Origin: Drosophila pseudoobscura | Lineage: Eukaryota > Arthropoda > Insecta > Diptera > Drosophilidae | Reading direction: 5' to 3' | Assembly: GCF_009870125.1 (NCBI RefSeq) | Contig: NC_046683.1 | Coordinates: 28,796,129 to 28,860,128 of the forward strand | DNA: 64,000 bases | In this document: in pieces, positions 40,695 through 52,902 of the stretch | Numbering within the stretch: the first letter of the stretch is position 1 | Layout of the letters: each line of letters starts with the position of its first letter | Translations under genes and position numbers: made by a program | The notes under the pieces: generated by a model | Database searches by the model: none | Told to the model about the DNA's origin: nothing | The model's input: the letters and a program-made list of their open reading frames with translations, nothing else

Positions 40695-41408
40695 GCTAAA
40701 AATGAGTTACAAGACATACAATTTTGAGAAAAGTATTTTTTTAACCAATATACTAAATATTAGTATTTAAATATATATTAGTTTCCTCCAAGTCCTTGTA
40801 AATTAAATTACACATAAAAAAGAAGAATACATAATAATTGACATTATTAAATTTTTTTTAAAGTCTATTCATACAAAACGGAATTTTCTTTATATGGCCT
40901 CTATACTTCGATTTTTGTTGTTTAACTAGCCGACCCTGCCTCGTTTTGCTGTGGCGCTCATTGTGGTTGCACGGATAAGAAATGAGGACAACTCAGTTGA
41001 TTGTTTCTTGATGGAGTCTTGATATAAAGAGTTTTGACCTGATCTCCGACTATGGAAATGGATTCTCCGCTAATACGGCTACTACGGCTAGTATTAAAAA
41101 AAAAATAAAAAATACATTTTTTCGGGAGTGTTTTCGTATAAACCTTCTCCTGGAAAATTTAAACAGCTGAAAACCAAATGAGACAAATCGGCTCAGCCAT
41201 TCTCAATTTATGAGATCCCGTAAATTTTTTTACTCCATTTATATATACATACCGATTTATTAGTATGGGTAATTATGTAACGAATTACATTTAATACAAC
41301 GTATTGGTACAATAAATTATGGTAAAATGCGCTGAACCGGACCGACTGTAAAAAAATTGCTAAAAAATATTTTTCTCTATACTACATATGCAGACACCAG
41401 AAGACCTG
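40695..41408. other. Flank downstream of cyclin-D-like copy B
   Basis: This is the reference form of the flank also found in U1-U4. AT-rich; short open stretches on the plus strand are interrupted or unrecognised. Confidence 0.5.
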
Positions 41409-42240
41409 TTCAAACTTTTCTCTGTACCAGATAAAAAAAAACATACATATTGGCAGTATTGGCTGTAAATGCGCAAAATTACAAGGACAATTGTCTTCCG
41501 ACGCTTAAAAAATTTGTTGATAGGTATTATGCGAATGATAATAGCGTCTGCTCATTATGCCAGAAAAACTCTGAAGCCTCTTGGCCACTTTTTTTTGCTT
41601 GTTTTGGGTTCAGATCCTCCCATATATATGGGAATACCTTTGTTGGTTTTTCGGCAAATTCTTGGCGGAATTTCCAAATATCCGTAATCACAGGAAAAGC
41701 CGTATGTTTTATTGACGTGTAGACTAACCACATATAATCGCACAACTCGAAGCCGTTGGATAAACCTTTCTTTTCTAAGTGTTTTCCTTGACTGTTTTCA
41801 CAATGTAGCATTTCTCATACCATGCTTCCGGTTTTTCAACGTTACACTGTTTATTTCTAACATTCTCGCAACATTGTGGATTTTTTCAACATTTCTCTGT
41901 TTATTTCAAACATTGTCGCAACTTTGTCTCATCTGAAGAAGACTGAACACCACTATCCTTGATCTGCTTCCGACTCATTTGTTAAGCACTTAACAAAGCA
42001 TTGAGTTCGTGCCTAAGCTGCAAAACCTGCAAATGTGCCTCAGTTAAGGCCAGTTAAAAAGTTTTGAGCAAATTCGAAAACAAATATTTACAAAAAGGGA
42101 TATAAGTCAAAAAACATCGACTGCTTAATATTAAAAATCAAGGTATCCGAAAATATAAGGAAGGCTTATCGCTATGGTCATGATTATTTTTTGTAAAAAT
42201 AGCTTCTAGTCTAGTAAAAAACATGAAAAATTTAAGTTGG
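41409..42240. other. Segment X, copy B (unrecognised)
   Basis: The best-kept minus-strand frame of this segment is 41811-41527 (94 codons), with a plus-strand frame 41450-41722 opposite. I cannot tell which, if either, was coding. Confidence 0.4.
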
Positions 42241-42924
42241 TCAGACTCACTTCACTAATTAAGAAACTGAGCATGCATTCAAAATACAAATACAAATACC
42301 ACTACAATTTCTAATTACTAGAAAGGTGTGTAAGGTTAAGGTGTGTGAGTAACTTAATAAGAGGAAGAGATTTAGTGGGGGAAATAATATGGTAGAGAGA
42401 GCATCCAAGCATAAGACCCTAAACGGTTCATGCAAGGAATAATTCGATTTACAAAGTGGAAGGAACAACGCTATAACATTTCTAGTGAGTCTAATAGGAA
42501 TCGGGAAGTTTATGCGGCCTGTCTATGTCACCCCTGATCAAGTTGTGCACAAAAATCACACCAAGAATTTTCGTACGGCTAACTAAGGATGGGAGGTTTA
42601 CTTATAGCAGTCTACTGGAGTAAGATGGAAGTCTCACACCCGTATCCCAGTTAAGGCCCCGCAAAGCAAAGAGTAAAGAGTTTTTCTTTACTGATTCTAT
42701 ACGGTCCTGGTGTACTTTGTACGAACTAGCGACGTATAGAGAGTCTTTGTTATATAGGGGTCGTCAAATTCTTTTGACCACCTCTTTATAAACCGAAGTA
42801 CGCCCATGGCCATATTTACCATTGTCGACATGTGTTTAGAAAACTTTAGCTTGGCGTCTAATATAACACCAATATCATCCACCAGGGTAATTTTCTCAAG
42901 AGAACCACCACATAGGGCCAATTC
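42241..42924 (-). pseudogene. Decayed non-LTR 3' end, copy B
   Basis: The 74-codon frame 42921-42697 reads LEKITLVDDIGVILDAKLKF and onward to ITKTLYTSLVR, aligning with the reverse transcriptase C-terminus of the element at 94-3591. The rest of the 3' UTR follows to 42241. Confidence 0.75.
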
Positions 42925-43483
42925 CGGAATAACGGAGGTTGCGGCATTTAGTTGCTTAGTCAGAGAGCGGATGGAAAAACTGCAGATCTTCTTTGACTAA
43001 GCGGACACGGCATTGAGAATGGAGACCTCAGGTCTCGGAACGTGGGCCACTGCTGGTAGTCCCGTGTCATATGGAGAATGGCGGCTACCGCCGGAAGTCT
43101 GCACTTGAACGGCCAGTTGCGGCGTGTGAGAGACAGTCGGGGGCTCGAGCTGATCGTTCATTTCGGCAAGGCATTACGCGTAGACCGTGTAGCAGTCATC
43201 GGACATCCCTTGGACATCAGCTACCACCCTTTGGATCCGCTTCCGACATCGCCACCGAACAGGCCTCGAACTCAGCGTCCACCTTTGCCCACAGGCTTCG
43301 GAGTTGATCTTGATGGACTTGGGAGAGCGAGCAGGTTGGAGTGCTAGCATCTGGAGCGTCGAGCTTCTGATCGAAGCGGGTCAGTCTGCTTGCAGCGAAG
43401 GCAAACTTGGACCGTGTGAAAATGGCTGCCGATTGGTCCATAGTGCTCGGAACCGTAAGAGGGACTGCCGAGGGGAGCAACAA
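42925..43483 (-). pseudogene. BEL/Pao-type gag N-terminal relic, copy B
   Basis: The frame 43483-43217 is the same as in copy A. The WPTFRDL block lies near 43027-43050. A 1-bp change and a small deletion (after tagttgcttag near 42957) distinguish it from copy A. Confidence 0.65.
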
Positions 43484-44254
43484 GACATCGAAAGCATATT
43501 CTCAACCCATAAAATACGAACTGTATAAACGTAACAATATTATGGAAATTGTAAAATGTGGCCGGAATGTGCAGATATAAATACTACGATCAATAAATGT
43601 TTAACCAAGAGCGAAAATTGTGGACGAACAATAATATTGAGGCACGAGGTAACAATGTATAGAGTCGGTTGCAAACAGTTAAAAAAAAAATATACCCTCG
43701 AAATGCAAGGTAGGGCGTTGCTTGGCGTTCCATTAAGTTTAAGCGCGGCATCGAAAACTATCCCAACAAATACAACGAAAGCAACCGGTGGAGAAGCGAA
43801 AAAACGAAAGGAATGCACAGCTTCTTCTGCTTGCATGTATATGGCTGTATATATATATGGCTGTAAGTGGTATTTACCGCGGCTTCGGTTAACAACCACC
43901 CTTTCGACGAGATTCAAACAACGGGTAAAACGGTATATAACTATGAAGGCATGAGTGAATATATATATGTATGCATATGTTCAAGTATATGCTAATTCAA
44001 AATGTATACGTAGCCATAGACATATGTACATAAATAGGTGCGGGGGATTCAAGTTCAAGATTATTAAGAAATAGCTACTGGATCACTTGGGTGTAACGTG
44101 TAGGTAGCGCGCCGGTTAAAACGGTGGTGGGAGCGTAAGTAACTTAGCTTAAGCGTTACGCTGCGGTGAACGCCGTGTGGATTGTGGATCTTCCGAGCGC
44201 ACCGACAAACGCACGACATCGAGTGCGCGGCAATTATCTACTGATGCCCTGAAC
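43484..44254 (-). other. Presumed BEL/Pao leader and unassigned DNA, copy B
   Basis: It corresponds to 31361-32131, and the position attgaggcac near 43636 is the site where the errantivirus inserted in later units. No gene is recognised. Confidence 0.35.
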
Positions 44255-44499
44255 AAAAAATATTCCGAAAATATCGACGTTCTGCCATGTTTAGCTCAGT
44301 CAATGGATCTTAAACTCATCGAAATCTTATAGCCGAAGGTCAAAGGAATTCTACCAACTGCAAATCCGTCAACCTGAACTCAATTTTGGCAAGTGGTTTA
44401 AGAATTATTAAAATTATTGGCTCAAATCGTATTGAAACGTTGGAAGGACCTTACTGACCCATGCCAGGCCGGGGTAAAGCAGCTCATACAGAACATATA
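44255..44499 (+). pseudogene. Tc1/mariner-type transposase C-terminal relic, copy B
   Basis: Matches copy A (AQSMDLKLIE, KRWKDLTDP) with the same stop codons, so decay preceded duplication. Confidence 0.6.
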
Positions 44500-44770
44500 A
44501 CATAGGTTTTAATTTGAGTTTCTTTTTTTGATTTTGTTCGAAAGCAACACTATTTCAATGAACAGCAGATATCTTGGGTAATTGTGTAAAGCCATGAAAA
44601 ATAGAAGATGAATGTAAATGTAACAAAATTTCATCAGGTTTCTAATTTCTTCTTAAATTTTAACTTGTTCAATTTTGAATACCTGAAATGTCTCAAAAGG
44701 AGTATGTGTATTGAGTCGAAATTGTTTTTCTTCTAATTTTTTTTTTCTGTCATATTGAGTCAGTAAATTT

Positions 44771-45030
44771 TTATATCTAGTACTCGCAGAGTATAGGGGT
44801 ATATTAGATAAGTGGTTAAATTGGATGTGTGAAACGTCCAGAAGAAACCGTTTCCGACCCCATAATGTATATATATTCTTGATCAGCATCAAAAGCCAAG
44901 TCGATAGAGCCATATCTGTCTGTCCGTCCCTATGAGCGCCTAGTGCTCAGAGGCTATAAGAGCTAGAGCAACGACAGTTTGTATCCAGACTTCTGTGACA
45001 TGTCACTGTTACAGGCCCCCACAAAGGTCG
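44771..45030 (+). mobile_element. Old DINE-1 element, cut off at 45030
   Basis: It begins as the other old copies do and stops within cccccacaaaggtcg, where errantivirus pol sequence starts. The bases tcg at 45028-45030 fit both sides. Confidence 0.75.
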
Positions 45031-45750
45031 TGATGGGTTTTAATTTCGTGCTTTATAGTACTAGTGAAGGTCAAAATGTCACCTTCTTTATACTGCACGT
45101 CCTTAAATTCATAGAGAACTTTCTTTAGTTTCTCCTTTTCTTCGTCATTTAGATGTTCCAACCTTAGCTGGTTACATTCCCTTAATTCATTCTCTATTGC
45201 GGAAGCGAAGTATTGCTCTCCTTCAGGAGATGGGTCAAGGCACTTGGGTGTAGTTATATCTTCCTTTGAAGATGACTTATCACCTTTGTGTGCGGTCTTG
45301 CCGTCGGCAATTGTTTCTCCACTTTGGATGATTGGGTATGACCTTTCTCCTAACGTTACCGTTTCATTTCGGTAATCGATGACGGCTTTGCTGGCCATTA
45401 AATATTCTCTGCCTAAGAGTATGTCATAATTTTCAGAAAAATTATGAATATAAAATTTTTGTTTTGTCGGACAGTTTTTGGTTGCATTACGTGTAATGCT
45501 CTGAGTCAGACGGACGGGTCCTTTGATGGTATGGACGGTGAGGTTGTAGCTATCGACTTTGGAATCTGTATAGTTTTCCTTTATTATATTTATTGACGTT
45601 CCCGAGTCCGCGATACCTCTTAACTTTTTATTATTTACAATTATTTCTATATATGGTCCTCCTCGATTTCTTCCGAGGCACTCTGCTGAAAATTTACATC
45701 CATTTTCATATGTCCACTTTGGCTTTCCCTAGATCGTTTGACTGGCTGAT
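45030..45750 (-). pseudogene. pol: Errantivirus pol start (protease), truncated copy
   Basis: Protease with the active-site string ADSGTS near 45610, then the LLGREYLMASKAV block (Met at 45398). It stops at the DINE-1 junction before the reverse transcriptase. Confidence 0.75.
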
Positions 45751-46583
45751 TCGGTGCACTGTTACCTGCCTGAGTCTGGTTAATTTGGTAGTTAGTGGGA
45801 TTCTGTGCTCTGCCTTGGTTTAAGGAATTTCTAAATTCATTAAATAATCCTTTATTATTTACTGCATTATTTCCTGAATTATTTCGATTCGTTCCATGAT
45901 TATTTCTGGAAGTACTTGGGCTTTGATTGTTATAATCGTTACTACTATAGCGAGGGTAATAAGTTCCAACGTTCCTACGATTGTTATTTCCGTTTCTTGA
46001 GTGTTCGTGATTCTTGTTATCATTTACGAAATTTTCGTAGATTCCTAACTCTTGAGCTGATTTTTCTAGTTTAGCCATAGTAGAAATGTCCTTCTTTGCT
46101 AAGATAATGAACAGTCTATTGGGTAGAGCATCTTCTATGGTATGTCTGGTGGCATTTTCCAGAGCGTTTTTAAAGATTATCTTATTTTCTAGTTTCCAGA
46201 TTTAGTTTGCTTATTATAACATTGGACTTAATTTCTAGTTCCTCTATGAACTTACGAATACTCCCATTGAATTTGGTATCGTGTAATTGTTGTAGTAGCG
46301 TCTCGTATGGAGTGTGGTTGTTGAATTTGCTGATTCCTTCCTTTAGATCACTCCAGGTGTTGGGTTGAAGGCTCTGTGATAAAAGTTGTGCTCGTCCGCA
46401 CAGTTGACCCTCAGTGGCTCCGTACATGATGCTTTGTTGTCTGCGGTCTTCTGTTGGGTACAATCCGGAGATGTACTCAATCCTGCTTATGAACGAACTT
46501 AGACGTTCTTGGCATCCGTCGTATGATGGAATTTGCCTGATTGACTTCAAGGCTTGGTTCAGGTATATTTCTGTCAGCGGCAT
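45647..46583 (-). pseudogene. gag: Errantivirus gag, frameshifted, truncated copy
   Basis: Two frames, 46583-46182 (start MPLTEIYLNQALKSIRQIPS) and 46078-45647 (Asn-rich tail), carry the same break as the full copy at 52301. The break is therefore older than the tandem arrangement. Confidence 0.75.
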
Positions 46584-46765
46584 GTTGATTTCTTTTTATT
46601 TATTTATTTTTTCTAATATTAATTGAGTTTGAATCGTGTGTAGATTCTTTGGCGGATCTCTTTAGTATTAGCGTTACTTTTTCTCTGATAACTGTAGGTT
46701 ATTACGCACTGTAACTGTCACTACGCCAATTGATCGTCTAAAAAAAGCGTTCACTTTTAACTGAG

Positions 46766-46783
46766 ATCCTACCGACTGCGCCA
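46766..46783 (-). promoter_or_regulatory. Primer-binding site, tRNA-Ser type (truncated copy)
   Basis: The plus strand reads atcctaccgactgcgcca, the CCA-ended 3' end expected for a tRNA-Ser. Ser priming is known for 17.6 and 297. It overlaps the LTR end by one base. Confidence 0.8.
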
Positions 46784-47498
46784 GTTAAATATGCGACACT
46801 GCAGTTTACGTTTTAAAAAAGATTTTATTCTTTCACTTAAACTTAGTGCACATTGATTAGTTATTTCCCCGACGATGACTGATGTCCGATGTCTTGAATG
46901 GAATTAACTTTTGTTGAATTCTCCGACGGTGTCGCGATTGACGTTTGTCTTAAGCAGAACTCATCTGCCTTCTTAAATGTAGACTATTTATATCATGATG
47001 CTCGGCTTGTGATTCGGATTTGGATTCGGAGGCGTTGGCTTCGACCTCGGCTTCGGAGATGGAGTACGTGACTCGATCGATATGTGGGAAAGGCGGCTTT
47101 TGATGAAAGGCTTCCGCTGCGTATGATCGGTGTTGCATTACTTTGGGGTGGCTGAGAATAGGGCCTCTGATTGGTCAGCTACGATGGCGTGGTTCTTGAG
47201 AATCGATTAGTAAGTGATCTCTGAAGAGTGGCGTGATTCTAGTACGGCTGGATTTTATTGCGGCTGGATTATAGTGCGGCATCTATTATTTTATGTTCCA
47301 CTTCTAGCTTAGGGTGTTTGTTTACATTGCCTGCAATCGGCTACGCGTGGTCCATTTCGAGCGTGAGATTGTTTATGGGGTTTCGAAGCTGAGAGTGTCG
47401 GATTGTTTATAGTAGTGTCGGATTGTTTATAGTATTGTGGGTGCAGGGTAATAGACATAGACAAGTGTATGCGGAGCATGGACTATAGATATGTCACT
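46783..47498 (-). repeat. Errantivirus LTR, shared by two copies (716 bp)
   Basis: On the minus strand it starts AGTGACATAT and ends ATATTTAACT. On its right lie the polypurine tract and env of the full element; on its left lie the primer site and gag of the truncated copy. It is longer than the 690-bp LTR at 52902. Confidence 0.85.
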
Positions 47499-47506
47499 CC
47501 CCCATT
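47499..47506 (-). promoter_or_regulatory. Polypurine tract of errantivirus
   Basis: The minus strand reads AATGGGGG directly before the LTR start AGTGACAT, the normal place for plus-strand priming. Confidence 0.7.
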
Positions 47507-47525
47507 GTTAGATTTAAGCCTGTCC

Positions 47526-49013
47526 TCAGGCTATTATCCTTGGATATAGTTCAGGTGCGTCTAAAACTGTGCCTGCTGGGGATTCTTCGTCTTCGTCTAA
47601 GTATGTTTCTATGTGCGGGTCGGTTTTAGGCTTATTGCTTTTACTTAGACTAAACAATTTGTAGCTTAATCCTATTATAATTATGACAAATAGTAGTATT
47701 AAGCTTACATGTAATACATTATTTAATCGCGTATTTTCTATTATGATTTCTTTGGTTTGCAAATAAGACAGTGGTTTAATTTTTGTTACGTAATTGTTGA
47801 TGTATATGCTCTGTGAAAATTCTGGTATTGAGTTGGATATTAAGAATTCGTTTAATTGTACACTGCAATTATGTATTTTTATTAATGCGTTACCTTCTAC
47901 TTTTATTTCTTGGTTTAGGCAATCTTGGTTTAATAAGGTTTTTGGTAATTTCCAAGTTAACAATATATTGGGTTCTATGAAACTTATTTGAAAGTTTTGG
48001 TGTGCTTTGGTGTATGGACATTTTGTTTCTACTTGTTTGACTATTCCTGATATACATTCGTCATTTATTTTTCGTTTTGATTCTTTTTCATATACCTCGT
48101 TTTCTGGAATGTAATAATTGTTTTGCGTTAGGTCAGTGAGGATGTTATTATCTTCATCTGGATATCGAACAAGTTTAAGTATAGGAATATTTCTGATCTC
48201 TCGTGGGATGTTGGAAATTATTAATATTTCGTTATGGTCTGATTTCAACCAAGTAGATGTTTTGATATTTAATAATTTCTCTGAATCGATGTGTTTCAGG
48301 TAATCCTGCCTCAAAATTATTGATTAAATTGCCTAATTCAATATCCTCTATGTACTCAGTAAAATGTTGAAGGTTAAATATTAATATTTCTAGTTGCTTA
48401 TTTCTGTCATTATCTTTGTTTAATTTATTGACAACGTCTATGCTGGAATTACTAAGTTTAATTTGTTAACTTGAACACTGTGGCTAGCCAGATTGTCTAA
48501 TTTCCCTTCTAATTCGACCTTATCATCTTGATCTAACGTTCCAAATAGATATTTATATATTGTGCCTACTGCATTTATAAGGCCTTTTCTGTTTCTTTTG
48601 CCTATTTTTATGCCGTTGAATTCACGTTGCAATTTCTCGACTAAATATTGAACTTGGATTTCGTTATCAAATTGAGTTGCCTGTTCTGGTAAACTCTGAT
48701 ATGTTTCATCTGTTTTTGTTATATTAATTGTTAGATAGTGGTATTCATAATTAATGGGTATGTTAATGGTATTTGTTTTGAATATGAGATATCCATTCCT
48801 TGAGTTGATGGGATCTATCTCTATATTCTGTCGGATAGCTTGTAGGACGGTGAACATTATTAAGATTATAATCTTAATCATGTTGTAGCTCCGGATTCCC
48901 AGTACTCTCTTCGGGTGCTCTGCAATTATCGTATTTACTTTTATTAGATTTTTTCTTTCTTTTGAATTTTGTTTTATAGTGGGTGATTTTTCTCCCTCTA
49001 TTTTTCTCTTCAA
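47526..49013 (-). pseudogene. env: Errantivirus env-like gene, broken
   Basis: The first frame 49013-48438 has a hydrophobic signal-like segment at residues 46-60, so the native start may be the Met at 48881. It also has a basic cleavage-type motif near residues 139-143, followed by a Gly-containing hydrophobic stretch as in errantivirus envelope proteins. The second frame, 48314-47526, ends with a membrane anchor (VSLILLFVIIIIGLSYKLF) and a short tail. Between about 48460 and 48300 the two halves are out of frame. The product in the family is a membrane fusion glycoprotein; this copy cannot make it. Confidence 0.8.
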
Positions 49014-49964
49014 AGTGCTTTTCGTCTACCTGCCCGATTTCACCCGTCCTTTTGAAAGGATTTGTTACCTTAGACTTAACTAGAGGTGATAGTTTATAGC
49101 GGGTATCTACTTCATACTCTATGCGGTTTTTATTTAATTGAGTGATTTTATTCACTTTATTTAGTTGGGTGTCATAATCAGGTTAGCCTGCATAAATGAA
49201 TATATCAGATGGTGTCCTATTTGTGGTATTATGTTTGGTTTTATGATTATAAGTATAAAGAATTAATTCAAACTTCGTGAATCTATCTTCTGGTTTATCC
49301 TCGCTAGATATTATTCTTAATTTTTCATTTACTGTTTTATGAAATCTTTCTACGTCAGATATTCCATTTTTGCTTGAAGTGATCTCTATTTTGACATTTT
49401 CCGCATTCAACCATGAATGCTGAATCTTTGTCGGCTTTAATTCCCTGTGGCTTGCCCATTTCGTTAAAGACTTTTATGATGGCTCTCTTTGTTTCTAAAC
49501 AGTCACGACTCTTAACTTCTACAAGGGTAGCGAATTTAGAATATACATCAATGCATGTTAGGAATTGTTGATTGCCTACCAGATAAAAATCCATGACATA
49601 CTTTTCTCTGATATTTTGTATTTCAGGGGTGATTTCGAAGGTTAGATTGGTGTTACGATGCTCTGTTTTAGCAACGTTGCAGGTAGGACATTCATTGATG
49701 ATATTTTGGATTAGTGGTCTTTTCGATACCTGGGTGAAGTAGCTCTTTATGCTTCTTTAATATTTGTTCCTTGAATTCGGAGTAGTTCGGAATATCTATG
49801 AGTTTGGTACTGGATTTAATCAGTTTTGTAAAGTGATTTGGACTGATTATCTCCAGGAATGCCCTTTGGAACAGTGGGAAGTCTACTTCATTATGGAAAT
49901 ATAGTGCACTCTTTTTGGTACACACATATTCCTTTATTATATCTTTCGCTAATGACTCTGTCAT
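49014..49964 (-). pseudogene. pol: Errantivirus integrase region, broken
   Basis: Pieces in different frames: 49964-49692 (N-terminal part), 49594-49355 (catalytic core with CIDVYSKF and KADKDSAF, giving two acidic residues) and 49410-49183 (ISDVERFHKTVNEKLR, giving the third). A Lys-rich C-terminal stretch follows (49155-48874). The DDE signature can be traced, but at least two frame changes interrupt it. Confidence 0.75.
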
Positions 49965-50422
49965 TTCAGTATATGTGATTTTTATCAGTATCTTGTGGAA
50001 ATAGTGGGATGTTTCTACCTTATCCTCATTACCTTTAATCAGTTCTATTTGCCTATTATAGTAACTGATTGGTCGCTCTGTAAGTGGAATGTAATTTGTA
50101 TTATCTTCTTCTATCTATAGCTAGTAATTTCTTTTCTGTTGCTGAATAATTGATTTCATGTTAATTTAAGGTTCTACTTGCATAGCAAATTGTTTTTTGT
50201 TCTTGTGACAACACCGCTCCTAATGCAATGTTACTTGCATCGGTTGTTACCGTGAACATTTTGTTGAAATCTGGGAATGCGAGGATGTTGTCTGAGGTGA
50301 TAAGTACTTTCAACTTTTCGAAGGCCTCAACGTATTTTTCCTCGGTTGGGTCTATGACTGCTCGTTTCTTTAATTTGAGTGTCATTTACTTTGCTATATT
50401 AGCAAAATTGGGAATGAATTTC
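49965..50422 (-). pseudogene. pol: Errantivirus RNase H region, broken
   Basis: The frame 50385-50161 holds the DASNIALGAVLSQ motif. A GAA to TAA change right after SRTLN ends it at 50161, and the expected downstream RNase H and connection residues are partly lost before 49964. Confidence 0.75.
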
Positions 50423-51780
50423 CTATAAAATCCGCATAAACCTATGAATGATTTTATTTTTGTGGTTGTATTGGGTATTGGGAAGTTTATTATGGCGGAT
50501 ATTTTCTTTAGGAACTATGCCGTTAGTTGTTACTACATGGCCTAGGAATTCCGTTTCTTTCTTAAGGAATTCACACTTATCCATTTGAAGTTTGAGGTTT
50601 GCATCTCTCAACTTTCCAAAGACCCTTTTAAGAGACAACAAATGTTCTTCCAATGATGTGGAATAGATAATGATGTCGTCTAGATACACAATTAAATCTT
50701 CTAACAGATTGTTCATGCATCTTTGGAATGTGGCGGGGGCAGTGGTTAGCCCAAAAGGCATACGAGTGAACTCGTAATGACCATGCTTCGTGGAGAAAGC
50801 TGTTTTTGGGATCGAACTAGGTTCCATGGGAATTTGATGGAATCCCTTAGCTAAATCGATTGTTGTAAAATATTGGCACCTACCTAGTTTATCTAGGATT
50901 TCGTCCATTCTGGGTGTAGGAAATTTGTCCTTGATTGTCACCTCATTTAGACTTCTATAATCTACTACCATACGATATTTCTGCTTTCCTGGAGCATCTA
51001 TCTTCTTTGGTATCATAGCAATGGGTGCACAATAGGGAGAATTCGACTTACGAATGATTCCCTGTCTAGTCATATCTTTTATTTGTTGGGTCACTTCCTG
51101 ATCGTGTATTTGAGCATACTTATATGGTCTACGATATACAGGATCTTCGTGATGGGTTTTAATTTCGTGCTTTATAGTACTAGTGAAGGTCAAAATGTCA
51201 CCTTCTTTATACTGCACGTCCTTAAATTCATAGAGAACTTTCTTTAGTTTCTCCTTTTCTTCGTCATTTAGATGTTCCAACCTTAGCTGGTTACATTCCC
51301 TTAATTCATTCTCTATTGCGGAAGCGAAGTATTGCTCTCCTTCAGGAGATGGGTCAAGGCACTTGGGTGTAGTTATATCTTCCTTTGAAGATGACTTATC
51401 ACCTTTGTGTGCGGTCTTGCCGTCGGCAATTGTTTCTCCACTTTGGATGATTGGGTATGACCTTTCTCCTAACGTTACCGTTTCATTTCGGTAATCGATG
51501 ACGGCTTTGCTGGCCATTAAATATTCTCTGCCTAAGAGTATGTCATAATTTTCAGAAAAATTATGAATATAAAATTTTTGTTTTGTCGGACAGTTTTTGG
51601 TTGCATTACGTGTAATGCTCTGAGTCAGACGGACGGGTCCTTTGATGGTATGGACGGTGAGGTTGTAGCTATCGACTTTGGAATCTGTATAGTTTTCCTT
51701 TATTATATTTATTGACGTTCCCGAGTCCGCGATACCTCTTAACTTTTTATTATTTACAATTATTTCTATATATGGTCCTC
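50423..51780 (-). pseudogene. pol: Errantivirus protease and reverse transcriptase (frameshifted end)
   Basis: An open frame without its own ATG enters near 51780, overlapping the gag end, as expected for -1 frameshifting. Protease: ADSGTS near 51715-51730. Reverse transcriptase: YRMVVDYRSLN, FTTIDLAKGFHQIP, FGLTTAPATFQ and VYLDDIIIYS, all well kept. A 1-nt loss near 50495 breaks the frame after [11 protein letters not shown], and it ends at 50423. Confidence 0.85.
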
Positions 51781-52702
51781 CTCGATTTCTTCCGAGGCAC
51801 TCTGCTGAAAATTTACATCCATTTTCATATGTCCACTTTGGCTTTCCCTAGATCGTTTGACTGGCTGATTCGGTGCACTGTTACCTGCCTGAGTCTGGTT
51901 AATTTGGTAGTTAGTGGGATTCTGTGCTCTGCCTTGGTTTAAGGAATTTCTAAATTCATTAAATAATCCTTTATTATTTACTGCATTATTTCCTGAATTA
52001 TTTCGATTCGTTCCATGATTATTTCTGGAAGTACTTGGGCTTTGATTGTTATAATCGTTACTACTATAGCGAGGGTAATAAGTTCCAACGTTCCTACGAT
52101 TGTTATTTCCGTTTCTTGAGTGTTCGTGATTCTTGTTATCATTTACGAAATTTTCGTAGATTCCTAACTCTTGAGCTGATTTTTCTAGTTTAGCCATAGT
52201 AGAAATGTCCTTCTTTGCTAAGATAATGAACAGTCTATTGGGTAGAGCATCTTCTATGGTATGTCTGGTGGCATTTTCCAGAGCGTTTTTAAAGATTATC
52301 TTATTTTCTAGTTTCCAGATTTAGTTTGCTTATTATAACATTGGACTTAATTTCTAGTTCCTCTATGAACTTACGAATACTCCCATTGAATTTGGTATCG
52401 TGTAATTGTTGTAGTAGCGTCTCGTATGGAGTGTGGTTGTTGAATTTGCTGATTCCTTCCTTTAGATCACTCCAGGTGTTGGGTTGAAGGCTCTGTGATA
52501 AAAGTTGTGCTCGTCCGCACAGTTGACCCTCAGTGGCTCCGTACATGATGCTTTGTTGTCTGCGGTCTTCTGTTGGGTACAATCCGGAGATGTACTCAAT
52601 CCTGCTTATGAACGAACTTAGACGTTCTTGGCATCCGTCGTATGATGGAATTTGCCTGATTGACTTCAAGGCTTGGTTCAGGTATATTTCTGTCAGCGGC
52701 AT
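51766..52702 (-). pseudogene. gag: Errantivirus gag, frameshifted
   Basis: An N-terminal frame 52702-52301 and a C-terminal Asn/Ser-rich frame 52197-51766 are separated by a short out-of-frame stretch. No zinc knuckle is present, as in some of this group. The acidic end (SASEEIEEDHI) overlaps the pol start. Confidence 0.8.
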
Positions 52703-52884
52703 GTTGATTTCTTTTTATTTATTTATTTTTTCTAATATTAATTGAGTTTGAATCGTGTGTAGATTCTTTGGCGGATCTCTTTAGTATTAGCGTTACTTTT
52801 TCTCTGATAACTGTAGGTTATTACGCACTGTAACTGTCACTACGCCAATTGATCGTCTAAAAAAAGCGTTCACTTTTAACTGAG

Positions 52885-52902
52885 ATCCTACCGACTGCGC
52901 CA
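52885..52902 (-). promoter_or_regulatory. Primer-binding site, tRNA-Ser type (full element)
   Basis: The 18-nt string atcctaccgactgcgcca on the plus strand adjoins the 5' LTR. Confidence 0.8.

Larger units (their letters stand above)
31514..43636 (+). repeat. Second-array unit, copy A-B (enlarged by LOA)
   Basis: Register is set by ttgaggcacgagg. This 12.1-kb interval is one unit of about 5.6 kb, enlarged by the younger DINE-1 and the 5.4-kb LOA element, with partial duplication of cyclin-D-like exon A. Confidence 0.65.
45028..46782 (-). mobile_element. Truncated second copy of errantivirus internal region
   Basis: It repeats 51147-52901 (pol start, protease, gag, untranslated leader) almost exactly. 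It lies on the other side of the LTR at 46783-47498, so one LTR serves both copies. Sequence after the pol start is missing. Confidence 0.85.

Noticed and set aside
46766-46783. tRNA-Ser and tRNA-Arg 3'-end matches as tRNA genes
   Set aside because: Only 14-18 nt match and they include the CCA end, next to LTRs; these are primer-binding sites.
47526-49013. env as evidence for an infectious virus
   Set aside because: gag, pol and env all carry frame breaks or nonsense changes and the LTRs differ; this is an old defective copy.
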